From Rhodocyclaceae bacterium (GTDB taxonomy: Bacteria; Pseudomonadota; Gammaproteobacteria; Burkholderiales; Rhodocyclaceae): DNA of 64,000 nucleotides. The notes beneath the pieces were generated by a model, which saw only the letters and a program-made list of their open reading frames with translations, was not told the DNA's origin and did not search any database. The stretch is taken from contig JAQTNA010000016.1 in the NCBI GenBank assembly GCA_028714035.1, positions 19,454-83,453 of the forward strand, given 5' to 3'. This document shows, one piece after another, positions 39,596 through 47,085 of this stretch (position 1 is the first letter of the stretch; each line of letters begins with the position of its first letter). The position numbers and the translations under genes were made by a program.

Positions 39596-40060
39596 ATGTC
39601 CCGTGAAATCTACGACGCGGTTGTCCCCATGCCCGGCTTCGCCCTGGGGGTGCACTGCCGGGGGGACGTGGTCACCGGGATCGAGTTCCTGAGCGAGCGG
39701 CCCCCGGTGGCGGCCACGTCGGCGTTTGCGGCGGAAGTCGCGCGGCAACTGACGGCCTATGGCGCCGATCCCGACCATCGCTTCGATCTGCCGGTGGCAC
39801 CCGCCGGTACCGAGTTCAGGCGCCGGGTCTGGGCGGCCATTGCCGCGATTCCCCGGGGCAAGACCCGGACTTATGGCGAGCTGGCGCGGGAACTGGGGAG
39901 CAGTCCGCGGGCGGTGGGCCAGGCCTGCGGCGACAATCCCTATCCCCTCGTCGTGCCCTGCCATCGCGTGGTGGCCAGCGGCGGCCCGGGTGGTTTCGCC
40001 CATGCCCGGGATGGCCTGCTGCCGGACATCAAACGCTGGCTCCTGAGGCACGAGGCGTGA
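39596..40060 (+). CDS. ogt: Methylated-DNA-[protein]-cysteine S-methyltransferase
   Basis: Repairs O6-alkylguanine by transferring the alkyl group to its own Cys. The 154-residue protein has the helix-turn-helix and active site text FRRRVWAAIAAIPRGKTRTYGELA and NPYPLVVPCHRVVASGGPGGFA, with the acceptor Cys in PCHRV. ATG 39596 is used; the open frame upstream is repeat-derived. The stop overlaps the xerD GTG. A dedicated Ada regulatory domain is absent. Confidence 0.93.
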   Translation: MSREIYDAVVPMPGFALGVHCRGDVVTGIEFLSERPPVAATSAFAAEVARQLTAYGADPDHRFDLPVAPAGTEFRRRVWAAIAAIPRGKTRTYGELARELGSSPRAVGQACGDNPYPLVVPCHRVVASGGPGGFAHARDGLLPDIKRWLLRHEA

Positions 40061-40992
40061 CCGAAGCCCTCCTGCCGGGACGGGACGGGGAACTGCTGGA
40101 TGTTTTCTGCGACAGCCTGTGGCTGGAGGATGGCCTGTCCAAGAACACGCTCGCAGGCTACCGCAGCGACTTGTCCTGTTACGCACTGTGGCTGGCCGAC
40201 AGGAATTTCTCCCTGGAAAAGGCCGGGCCGATGGAACTGGGGCTTTACCTGGGGGAGTTCAGCCGCATCAAGAAGGCCACCAGCCAGCGCCGCCTGATTT
40301 CCTCCCTGCGCCGTTTCTACGGCCACCTGCTTTCCCGCGGCGTGCTCCAGGCCGATCCGACGCTGGATATCGCCAGCCCCGGCACCCCCCAGCGCTTCCC
40401 CAAGACCCTGTCGGAAGCCCAGGTAGAGGCGCTCCTCTCGGCGCCGGACGTGTCGGAGCCCCTGGGTCTGCGGGACCGGGCCATGTTCGAGACCCTCTAC
40501 GCCACGGGCCTGCGCGTCTCGGAACTGGTGGGCCTCAAGCTCTTCGAGGTGAGCTTCGACATGGGCGTGGTGCGGGTGTTCGGCAAGGGCGGCAAGGAGC
40601 GCCTGGTGCCCCTGGGCGAACTGGCCCTGGACTGGATGGGGCGATACCTGAAGGAGGCGCGGTCGGTTCTCCTGGCCGGGCGCACCTGCGACGAGGTGTT
40701 CGTCGGCGCCCGTTCCGGCCAGGCGGCGTCAAACCGCAGCGGTGCGCTCACCCGCCAGATGTTCTGGACCCTGGTGAAACGCCATGCCCTGACCGCCGGC
40801 ATCCGCCCCGATCGCATCTCGCCCCATACCCTGCGCCACGCCTTCGCCACCCATCTGCTGAACCACGGCGCCGACCTGCGGGTGGTGCAACTGCTCCTGG
40901 GGCACGCGGACATCTCCACCACCCAGGTCTATACCCACGTGGCGCGGGAGCGGATGAAGGCGCTGCATGCGAAACATCATCCTCGCGGATGA
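40057..40992 (+). CDS. xerD: Site-specific tyrosine recombinase XerD
   Basis: Resolves chromosome dimers at dif with XerC and FtsK. The 311 residues contain the N-terminal SAM-like core-binding domain and the catalytic Arg in ATGLRVSELVGL, Lys in KGGKERLVPLG, His-x-x-Arg in SPHTLRHAFATHLL, His in LLGHADISTTQ and Tyr in VYTHV. The GTG start overlaps the ogt stop by three bases. The length and all catalytic residues support a housekeeping XerD rather than a mobile integrase. Confidence 0.95.
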   Translation: MTEALLPGRDGELLDVFCDSLWLEDGLSKNTLAGYRSDLSCYALWLADRNFSLEKAGPMELGLYLGEFSRIKKATSQRRLISSLRRFYGHLLSRGVLQADPTLDIASPGTPQRFPKTLSEAQVEALLSAPDVSEPLGLRDRAMFETLYATGLRVSELVGLKLFEVSFDMGVVRVFGKGGKERLVPLGELALDWMGRYLKEARSVLLAGRTCDEVFVGARSGQAASNRSGALTRQMFWTLVKRHALTAGIRPDRISPHTLRHAFATHLLNHGADLRVVQLLLGHADISTTQVYTHVARERMKALHAKHHPRG

Positions 40993-41025
40993 AATGTGAA
41001 ACGTGAAATGTAGGAACCAACTGGC

Positions 41026-41060
41026 TTGACTCTTATCCATAGCATGGATAATTTGTATAC
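41026..41060 (+). promoter_or_regulatory. parD promoter with palindromic operator
   Basis: TTGACT (41026-41031), a 17-base spacer and TAATTT (41049-41054) form a good sigma-70 promoter. The inverted repeat ATCCAT-AGC-ATGGAT (41035-41049) fills the spacer and GTATAC follows at 41055-41060; either would suit binding by the ribbon-helix-helix antitoxin for autoregulation. Confidence 0.65.
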
Positions 41061-41084
41061 ATTATTCCCCGTGAGGTGTCCTTC

Positions 41085-41372
41085 ATGACCATGCACGTCA
41101 ATCTTTCCTCCGAGATGGAGGGTTATATCAAGGGCAAGGTGGCCGGCGGCTTCTACGGCAACGCCACGGAAGTGATCCGCGACGCGATCCGCCGGATGCA
41201 AACCGAAGAAGCGCGCCTCTCTGTGTGGCAGGCTGCGATAGCCAAGGGCGAGGCGCAACTGGACCGGGGCGAGGGCGTACCCTATACCCCGGAACTGCTG
41301 GAGGCGATGACCCAATCGGCCATCGCCAACCTCCACGGCAACGTGCCCATGGACCCCGATGTCCTCCCCTGA
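41085..41372 (+). CDS. parD: ParD-family antitoxin
   Basis: A 95-residue ribbon-helix-helix antitoxin: MHVNLSSEMEGYIKGKVAGGFYGNATEVIRDAIRRMQTEEAR is the ParD DNA-binding domain, followed by a helix and an acidic tail. ATG 41085 is chosen since GTGAGG lies eight bases upstream; a GTG three codons earlier is possible. The gene seems intact although its partner toxin is not. Confidence 0.88.
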   Translation: MTMHVNLSSEMEGYIKGKVAGGFYGNATEVIRDAIRRMQTEEARLSVWQAAIAKGEAQLDRGEGVPYTPELLEAMTQSAIANLHGNVPMDPDVLP

Positions 41373-41513
41373 ACTGGTCCTTTCCCCGGAGGCCACCGGC
41401 TGTATTTCGTCGGCTCCCACGTCGTCGTGTATCGCCCGCGGCCCGAGGCCACCGTAGTGATACGTATCCTTCATCAGCGCATGTGCCTGACGCGACATAT
41501 CCAGGGAAGTTGA
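41359..41513 (+). pseudogene. parE toxin remnant (deleted and frameshifted)
   Basis: The ATG at 41359 lies inside the parD end, as in intact ParDE pairs, and starts MSSPELVLSPEA, the ParE N-terminus. The frame then changes: in another phase the text RLYFVGSHVVVYRPRPEATVV..VLHQRM-type (RILHQRMCLTRHI) is the ParE C-terminus. About 50 central codons are missing and the first frame ends at a TAG after 32 codons. No functional toxin is possible. Confidence 0.8.
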
Positions 41514-41514
41514 A

Positions 41515-42846
41515 ATGGCGACCAAAACAATTTTGCGGCGGGTGTTCTGTCTGGCGGCCAGCCTGGTGATCGGTCTGGCTTCGGGGCTGGCGCTGGCCGA
41601 TGGGCCTTATCGGGTTCATGGCGTGCCGGTGGATGACAAGACCCTGCTCAAGAAGCTGTCCCCGGATGAACGGCAGGCGCTGCTGGCGGGCTTCGCCGCC
41701 GACCTCAGGGCCGGCGGCCTGGAGCCTGCCGTGGAGTCCGATCTGCTGGCGGCGGCGAGGCAGGCGGCGGACGACATCGGTGTGACTTTCCCGCGCAACT
41801 ACCTGCCCAGGGTGCGCCCCTGGTCGGGCCAGGACGAGAGTCTGCGCCGGGACGTGGACCGGGCGCCGGCCTTCGATGCCGCGCCCTATCTTTCCGAGCC
41901 GGTATTGAGCAAAGAGAAGCTGCTGGCCCTCATCTCCGATCTCAAGGCGCGCCAGACGCCGGAGGCCATCCAGACCTATCTCACCGCCCAGGATGCCCTG
42001 GCCCTGAGCCGGCGGCCGGCGAACGCCGAGGAAGTCCGGCTGAAGACTCTCTCCAACAGGAACGCGCTGACGAACGTGGAGCGCCGCCTGGGAAGCATCG
42101 AAGGTCCGCGGCTTGCCGATTTCTTGACGGATTTCTCCGCCGCCCTGCGGGCGCTGCAAGCCTCGGGCCGGCCGGTCACGGGCGAAGCCCTGGTGCGCCT
42201 CCTGAACCAGACCGCCTTTTTCGACGGCGCCCGGAATAATCCGGCCTTCCCCAATGGCAACTACCCCGGCTGGCAGAATCTCGGCGCGAAGCTGGGGGAG
42301 CGTGCGGCGCTCCTGAATGCGGGTGCCGAGCCGGTGGGCGTGGCGGTGATGCTGGGCACGGAGACCCTTCCCTTCCTCTCCTCGCCCGATGTCCTGGCCC
42401 GGCTCGCCAGCCCCCTCACCCCGGATGTGCGCCAGGTGAACACCAAGGTCGCCGCCCTGGTGAACGGCGGCTACGTCAAGACCATCCAGAATGCGGTGGG
42501 GGTGGTATGGGTCAGCAAGGCGCTGGGGGAGCTGGGCCGTCAGTACGACGAGCAGATCCGGCAGGCGGAGGAGCGGGGCCGGAAGGCGGACGAGCGGCGC
42601 CGAGAGTACGAGGAGCGGGGCCGGAAGGCGGACGCGGAGATGACGCAACTCAAGCTGATCGGGCCGTGGGTGAGCCGCCTGCTGGAAATCGCGCTCGTCC
42701 TGGGCAATACGCCGGAATCGCGCACCAAGGATGCCGCCCTGCGCCAGGAAGCGCGCGCCCTGATCCAGAAGCTCAACGCCAACACCTCCCTGCTGCCCAA
42801 CACCCGCCCCGAGATTGACCAGCTTCGCGGGCAACTGGGCCTGTGA
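41515..42846 (+). CDS. Exported coiled-coil hypothetical protein
   Basis: A 443-residue protein, not recognised. A signal peptide (CLAASLVIGLASGLALA-DG) is followed by a helical body without membrane segments. Near residues 345-385 a repeated charged helix (RQAEERGRKADERRREYEERGRKADAEM split at its two GRKAD units) predicts a coiled coil. The end NTSLLPNTRPEIDQLRGQLGL is again helical. It starts two bases after the parE remnant and ends before a REP pair. It is possibly periplasmic; no catalytic motif was seen. Confidence 0.7.
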   Translation: MATKTILRRVFCLAASLVIGLASGLALADGPYRVHGVPVDDKTLLKKLSPDERQALLAGFAADLRAGGLEPAVESDLLAAARQAADDIGVTFPRNYLPRVRPWSGQDESLRRDVDRAPAFDAAPYLSEPVLSKEKLLALISDLKARQTPEAIQTYLTAQDALALSRRPANAEEVRLKTLSNRNALTNVERRLGSIEGPRLADFLTDFSAALRALQASGRPVTGEALVRLLNQTAFFDGARNNPAFPNGNYPGWQNLGAKLGERAALLNAGAEPVGVAVMLGTETLPFLSSPDVLARLASPLTPDVRQVNTKVAALVNGGYVKTIQNAVGVVWVSKALGELGRQYDEQIRQAEERGRKADERRREYEERGRKADAEMTQLKLIGPWVSRLLEIALVLGNTPESRTKDAALRQEARALIQKLNANTSLLPNTRPEIDQLRGQLGL

Positions 42847-42857
42847 GCTTCCCTGAA

Positions 42858-42927
42858 CGTGGGGCCGGCTTCAGCCGGCCTGGGTTGGAACGGGAATGGC
42901 GACAATGGCGGGCTGAAGCCCGCCCTA
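42858..42927. repeat. REP-like pair (GGCCGGCTTCAGCCGGCC type)
   Basis: Units at 42863-42880 and 42907-42924 (GGCGGGCTGAAGCCCGCC) with outer GTGGGG and CCCTAC feet, facing each other. This is the same family as at 21558-21601, and likely a stabilising end for the upstream gene. Confidence 0.75.
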
Positions 42928-42981
42928 CGCCCGCTCCCGGTGCGATTTTGGGGATACCCCACCTTTTTTGCGAGCGACTGC

Positions 42982-43010
42982 TTGCTGATATATACAAAAT
43001 TTTATATAGT
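42982..43010 (+). promoter_or_regulatory. Promoter of the HigBA-like module
   Basis: TTGCTG (42982-42987), a 17-base spacer and TATAGT (43005-43010). The AT-rich text TATACAAAATTTTATATA within it is nearly palindromic and may be the antitoxin operator. The ATG follows only six bases after the -10, which would give a message with almost no leader. Confidence 0.6.
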
Positions 43011-43016
43011 CTCGCC

Positions 43017-43127
43017 ATGACCGCTACCAAGCCCGTCGAATTCCGCGGCAACTCCCTTGATGAACTTCGCGCTTTCCCGCTGGCGGCCAGGCGTTACCGC
43101 GACTTGTTGAAGGAGTTGGGACAATGA
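43017..43127 (+). pseudogene. RelE/HigB-type toxin with internal deletion
   Basis: Thirty-six codons remain. TATKPVEFRGNSLDELRAFP is the N-terminus of Gp49-like RelE/HigB toxins and LAARRYRDLLKELGQ is their C-terminal helix. About 60 central residues, including the catalytic strands, are gone in frame. The text LAARR is common to both ends of the lost part in relatives, suggesting deletion between short direct repeats. The stop still overlaps the antitoxin ATG. Confidence 0.8.
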
Positions 43128-43417
43128 GCAATGAACGAGATGCCAGCCGATATGCCAGCATATGGGACGCCATCGAGGACACCCCCGAGGCAGCGGAAAA
43201 CATGAAGCTGCGTTCTGTTTTGATGACGGCGCTGAAGAATCACATCGCCCGCACGGAAATGAGCCAGGCGCAGGCCGCCAGGCTTTTCGGCGTTACCCAG
43301 CCCCGTGTCTCCGACCTGATGCGCGGCAAGATCAACCTGTTTGCCCTGGACGCCCTGGTGAACATGGCGGTGGCGGCCGGTCTGCACATCGAAATGCGGG
43401 TGCTTGAAGCGGCGTGA
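43124..43417 (+). CDS. higA: HigA/XRE-family antitoxin
   Basis: A 97-residue antitoxin with a helix-turn-helix (MSQAQAARLFGVTQPRVSDLMRGKINLFALDALVNMA). The order toxin-antitoxin and the ATGA overlap with the toxin remnant fit the HigBA/RelBE-like arrangement. The gene is complete and could still repress its own promoter or counter related toxins elsewhere. Confidence 0.88.
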   Translation: MSNERDASRYASIWDAIEDTPEAAENMKLRSVLMTALKNHIARTEMSQAQAARLFGVTQPRVSDLMRGKINLFALDALVNMAVAAGLHIEMRVLEAA

Positions 43418-43434
43418 AACCCGAAAGGTGAAAT

Positions 43435-44034
43435 GTGAGCGACAAACCCCTGGATCAACGACCTGAGACCCCGGATTTCTGGGACAAGCGCTTTGCTGCC
43501 CGCACCACCCCCTGGGACGCGGGCGGGGTGCCGGCGGACTTGATGGCCTTCGCCTCGACCGTTCCGGGAGCGCCCCGCGTGCTGATCCCCGGCTGCGGCA
43601 GTGCTTGGGAGGCGCGCTGGCTGATGGAGCGGGGCTGGCGGGTCACGGCCCTGGACTTCAGCGCGGCGGCCATGGAGGTGGCGCGGGAGGTGCTCGGCGA
43701 TCACGGCGCCTGCCTGCTGCACGCGGATTTCTTCCATTTCGATGCCGGGGAAGGCTACGACATCCTCTACGAGCGGGCCTTCAAGTGCGCCCTGCCCCGG
43801 AAGATGTGGCAGGACTACGCCCGCCGTTGTGCCGTCCTCCTTCCGCCCGGGGGGCTGCTGGCGGGTTTCTTCTTCTTCCGGGACGATCCCAAGGGGCCGC
43901 CCTTCGGTACGTCGCCCGAGGCCTTGCGCGAGTTGCTCTCGCCCTGGTTCGAATGCCTGGAAGACCGGCCGGCGGCCGAATCCATCGCCGTCTTCTCCGG
44001 CTTTGAGCGCTGGCAGGTCTGGCGGCGGCTGTAG
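43435..44034 (+). CDS. Thiopurine methyltransferase-like SAM-dependent methyltransferase
   Basis: A 199-residue TPMT-family protein. FWDKRFAARTTPWDAGGVPADL is the N-terminal family signature; the SAM loop is VLIPGCGSAWEARWL with VTALDFS for the ribose acid; LLHADFFHF and YERAFKCALPRKMWQDYA follow. Relatives methylate thiopurines, selenium or thiol compounds; the native substrate is unknown. GTG at 43435 is the start, with AAGGTG upstream. It follows higA by 17 bases but is probably not part of the TA unit. Confidence 0.85.
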   Translation: MSDKPLDQRPETPDFWDKRFAARTTPWDAGGVPADLMAFASTVPGAPRVLIPGCGSAWEARWLMERGWRVTALDFSAAAMEVAREVLGDHGACLLHADFFHFDAGEGYDILYERAFKCALPRKMWQDYARRCAVLLPPGGLLAGFFFFRDDPKGPPFGTSPEALRELLSPWFECLEDRPAAESIAVFSGFERWQVWRRL

Positions 44035-44092
44035 CTCGGGCTTCAGCCCGACATCGGCCTTTGCTCAAGCCCTTGTCGGGTTGAAACCCGAC
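44031..44092. repeat. REP-like pair (GTCGGGTTGAAACCCGAC type)
   Basis: CTCGGGCTTCAGCCCGA begins at the stop of the methyltransferase gene, and GTCGGGTTGAAACCCGAC lies at 44075-44092. The GTAG foot precedes the first unit. Confidence 0.7.
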
Positions 44093-44163
44093 CGACACGG
44101 TTTTGCGTTCATCGGCGCCTTTGCGCCGGTCTTTTGATTTTCATACGTTCGCCGACCACGGCG

Positions 44164-44169
44164 TATAAT
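44164..44169 (+). promoter_or_regulatory. Candidate roxA -10 box (TATAAT)
   Basis: A perfect TATAAT only eight bases before the ATG at 44178. If used, transcription would start at or within about three bases of the start codon. No ribosome site lies in the remaining GC-rich bases. Confidence 0.45.
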
Positions 44170-44177
44170 CGCCCGCC

Positions 44178-45305
44178 ATGGATACGACCCTGCTCGGCGG
44201 CCTCTCCCCCGCCCAATTCCTGGAAGAGTACTGGCAGAAGAAGCCCCTTCTGGTGCGAGGCGCGGTGCCGGGGTTCTCCGGCTTCGTCACGCCGGATGCC
44301 ATGATGGATCTGGCTTCCCGCGACGATGGGGAAGCGCGCCTGGTGGAGTTCAAGGACGGCGTCTGGCATGCCCGGCATGGCCCGTTCAAGCCGAAGGAGC
44401 TCGCGAAGAAGAGGAAGCATCCCTGGGCGGTGCTGGTGCAGGGGCTCGATATGTATGTGCCGGAGGCTGAGGCCTTCATGCGCCGCTTCAACTTCATTCC
44501 CTGGGCGCGCCTGGACGACCTGATGGTGAGCTACGCCGTGGATCAGGGTGGCGTCGGACCTCATTTCGATGACTACGACGTGTTCATCGTTCAAGGCCTG
44601 GGCCGGCGCCTGTGGCAGATCGGACCCCAGGAGGACAAGACTCTGGTGGAGGGCGCTCCGCTCAAGATCCTCAAGAATTTCAAGCCGGCGGAGGAATGGA
44701 TCGTGGAGCCGGGGGACATGCTCTATCTCCCGCCGCACTGGGCACACAACGGCATCGCACTCGGCGAGTGCATGAATTATTCGGTGGGCTTTCGTTCGCC
44801 CAACGCCCAGGAATTGGCTGACGAGTTTCTCTCCTACCTTCAGGAGCGGATCGAGATTCCCGGCCTGTACGCCGATCCGGACCTCAAGCTCCAGGCCCAC
44901 CCGGGGGAGATCGGGGATGCCATGGTGGCCCAGGTCGCGGACATGCTTTCGAAGATACGCTGGGATCAGGACGACGTGCGCAATTTCCTCGGTTGTTATC
45001 TTTCCGAACCCAAGCCGCGAATCTATTTCTCGCCGCCCGAGGAACCCCTTTCCCGGAAGCGCTTTCTCTCCGCCTGGAAGAAGGGCGGGCTGGCGCTCGA
45101 CCCGAGGACACAGATGCTGTTCTCCCGGGAACGCTTCTTCCTCAACGGCGACTCTCTGGAAGAGCTTTCCGGCGAGGACGAAGAGACCTTGCGCCGTCTG
45201 ACGGACGAGCGTCGCCTGGCGAGCGCGGAGGGGCTGGGTGAAGACACGCTGGATCTGATTTACGAATGGTATCTGGACGGGTTTTTGCACGTGGGCAGGG
45301 GTTGA
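44178..45305 (+). CDS. roxA: Ribosomal protein-arginine hydroxylase (cupin, RoxA/YcfD-like)
   Basis: A 2-oxoglutarate/Fe(II) oxygenase of the JmjC-like cupin family; E. coli YcfD hydroxylates an arginine of ribosomal protein uL16. The iron ligands are the His and Asp of GPHFDDYDVF and the His of LPPHWAHNG. The N-terminal LLGGLSPAQFLEEYWQKKPLLVRGA and a C-terminal winged-helix region complete 375 residues, close to the family size. It stands alone with its own TATAAT. Confidence 0.9.
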   Translation: MDTTLLGGLSPAQFLEEYWQKKPLLVRGAVPGFSGFVTPDAMMDLASRDDGEARLVEFKDGVWHARHGPFKPKELAKKRKHPWAVLVQGLDMYVPEAEAFMRRFNFIPWARLDDLMVSYAVDQGGVGPHFDDYDVFIVQGLGRRLWQIGPQEDKTLVEGAPLKILKNFKPAEEWIVEPGDMLYLPPHWAHNGIALGECMNYSVGFRSPNAQELADEFLSYLQERIEIPGLYADPDLKLQAHPGEIGDAMVAQVADMLSKIRWDQDDVRNFLGCYLSEPKPRIYFSPPEEPLSRKRFLSAWKKGGLALDPRTQMLFSRERFFLNGDSLEELSGEDEETLRRLTDERRLASAEGLGEDTLDLIYEWYLDGFLHVGRG

Positions 45306-45487
45306 ATTCCACCCGGGAGAGGCGTTGGGAAGCGACGATGCGGTCCCGGGAATGATGCGATGCAGCAAACCTCCTCTAGATATTTCTTTTCTGGCTATGT
45401 TAGAATCCAAAGCTGGTCGGGGAACAGCCTCGGCCTAAACCAAAAATTTTGGGCTGTTGTAAACTTTATCGATAAAGGGAATCTCCA

Positions 45488-45724
45488 ATGAACAAGTCTC
45501 TGCTCGTCGCCGCTCTGGTCGCTCTGGCCGTGTCCGCCTGCGGCAAGTCCGAAGCCCCCAAGGCTCCGGAAGCTGCTCCCGCTCCCGCCGCTGCTCCCGC
45601 TCCGGCTGCTGCCCCGGCTGCCGCCCCGGCTGCCGCTTCCGCTGAAGCTTCTGCTCCGGCCGCTGCTTCCGCCGCTGCCTCCGCTGCCGCTCCGGCCGCT
45701 GCCCCGGCTGCTTCCGCCAAGTAA
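45488..45724 (+). CDS. Small Ala/Pro-rich lipoprotein
   Basis: A 78-residue product: signal peptide, lipobox AVSAC (Cys near residue 18), GKSEAPKAPE, then about 50 residues of almost only Ala, Pro, Ser and Glu. GGGAATC precedes the ATG; an AT-rich promoter region (TTAGAAT) and a strong terminator bound the gene, suggesting a short abundant message. Similar Ala-rich lipoproteins are known in betaproteobacteria, without a clear function. The repetitive codons also leave the opposite strand open, which is judged to be chance. Confidence 0.8.
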   Translation: MNKSLLVAALVALAVSACGKSEAPKAPEAAPAPAAAPAPAAAPAAAPAAASAEASAPAAASAAASAAAPAAAPAASAK

Positions 45725-45738
45725 TTTTTGGTGGAACG

Positions 45739-45767
45739 AAAAAACCGGCCTTCGGGCCGGTTTTTTT
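45739..45767 (+). terminator. Intrinsic terminator of the lipoprotein gene
   Basis: AACCGGCC, a TTCG tetraloop and GGCCGGTT, flanked by an A run and followed by seven T. A degraded second copy (CTTCGGGCCGGC then TTTTTTT) lies at 45781-45799. Confidence 0.92.
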
Positions 45768-45820
45768 GTTGACTCCTGGGCTTCGGGCCGGCTTTTTTTA
45801 CGCCTGTGGCCGGGAAAATG

Positions 45821-45847
45821 AAAAGGCCGGACGAGTCCGGCCTTTTT
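45821..45847. terminator. Bidirectional terminator between lipoprotein gene and bamC
   Basis: AAAAGGCCGGAC pairs with GTCCGGCCTTTTT around two bases. Flanking A and T runs allow it to serve both strands; it follows the leftward bamC by about 20 bases. Confidence 0.88.
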
Positions 45848-45866
45848 GTCCCTCGGCGTGTCGGGC

Positions 45867-47021
45867 TTATTTCAGCTGCTGGTAGAGCAGGCCGAGGATC
45901 TTCCTGGCGGACTCGGAATTGTCCACCCCGCCTTCCGCGGACAGGACTTGCACCGAACTGCCGCTCTGTCCCCCGTCCTTGACGTAGATCCGGTACTGGG
46001 TCTTGTTGGCCTTGTCATCCTTGCCGCTCTTCCAGAAGGTGAGCTTGGAGAGGAAGCCCTTGTCATCCTTCTTGGCGTTGTCCGCTTCCGGATCCACGTA
46101 GCGCACGAAGTACAGTCCCTTGGTGCGATCCCGGTCCTCCACCGTGAACCCTACCCGGTCCAGAACCAGACCGACGCGGCGCCAGGCGCGATCGAAGGTC
46201 TCGTTCATTTGCAGCGCGCCGCCGCCATCCGGTGCCTTTTGCAACGCGGCCCGTTCCGTCTGGGGCGTGGCCGCCAAAAGCGTCTTGGAGCGGGTTTCAT
46301 CCACGCCCAGGCGCACCATCAGGCGGCGCAGCATCTCGGCTTCCATGCCGGGATCGGAAGCGCGGGGCTCCCAGCGCGTCTGCTCCTTGCCCTCGGAGAC
46401 AAATACTTCCCTCATGCTGCGTTCGCTGATGTAGATCTCGGTGCTGCCCGGGGTGGTGCCGCGCTCCATGCGGGTCCGGAACTTGTCCCGCTCGGAGGTG
46501 GAGTAGAAGGTGTCCAGTGCCTTGCCCAGGAAGTCCCGGATCAGGCCGCCGGGGATCTTGGCGCGGTTCTCCGCCCAGTCCGTCTCCATGATGCCGGCCT
46601 CGGGCAACTCCATGTTGATGACGAAGCCGCTATCCTGCCAGAATTCCTTGACCTGGCTCCAGAGCTTTTCCGGGGCCATGGGCACCACCAGCCAGCGCAC
46701 GTTGCCATCCCGCTCGACACGGATGTTGCCGGCGGCGGGCAGGATCTCGTTGCTGCCGCTGGCCTGCACCTTCCCCGTGCGGTCGGCCGCGTAGGAGGAA
46801 AAGGTGGCGCTGCCCTTGGGATTGACATCGGGCACCGTGTAACGCTCGTCCCGGCTGGGCAGGGTCAGATCCGGCGGCACCTCCAGGCTGCTCACCTGTG
46901 ACTTGCTGGCGGACTTGTAGTCAATTTTCTTGGATTCCAGCAAATCGTTGGCCGTGGAGCAGCCGACCAGCAGCACGGTGGCCGAAATGACGGAAAGGCT
47001 TGCATGCAGGTTGCGACTCAT
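45867..47021 (-). CDS. bamC: Outer-membrane assembly lipoprotein BamC
   Basis: Lipoprotein of the BAM barrel-insertion complex. The 384 residues show a signal peptide ending in LLVGC, the unstructured BamD-binding stretch (KIDYKSASKSQVSSLEVPPDLTLPSRDERYTVPD in family position), and two helix-grip domains. ATG 47021 gives the correct signal peptide; the extension beyond it is rejected. It follows dapA on the same strand by 64 bases, the common dapA-bamC arrangement. Confidence 0.93.
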   Translation of the reverse strand: MSRNLHASLSVISATVLLVGCSTANDLLESKKIDYKSASKSQVSSLEVPPDLTLPSRDERYTVPDVNPKGSATFSSYAADRTGKVQASGSNEILPAAGNIRVERDGNVRWLVVPMAPEKLWSQVKEFWQDSGFVINMELPEAGIMETDWAENRAKIPGGLIRDFLGKALDTFYSTSERDKFRTRMERGTTPGSTEIYISERSMREVFVSEGKEQTRWEPRASDPGMEAEMLRRLMVRLGVDETRSKTLLAATPQTERAALQKAPDGGGALQMNETFDRAWRRVGLVLDRVGFTVEDRDRTKGLYFVRYVDPEADNAKKDDKGFLSKLTFWKSGKDDKANKTQYRIYVKDGGQSGSSVQVLSAEGGVDNSESARKILGLLYQQLK

Positions 47022-47085
47022 GCCTGTACCTCGGAATTGGGAATGGGGTGGAACATAAGGGAGCGAGCGGAAGGGGGCTGCGGCA

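Noticed and set aside
40057..40992. XerD as the integrase of a mobile island
   Set aside because: It has housekeeping XerD length and motifs and is coupled to ogt; it is 14 kb from the uvrD-bounded segment.
45466..45720. Ala-rich open frame opposite the small lipoprotein gene
   Set aside because: Arises because the GCN/GCC codon repeats read as Ala/Gly on both strands. Only the + strand has a signal peptide, ribosome site and terminator.
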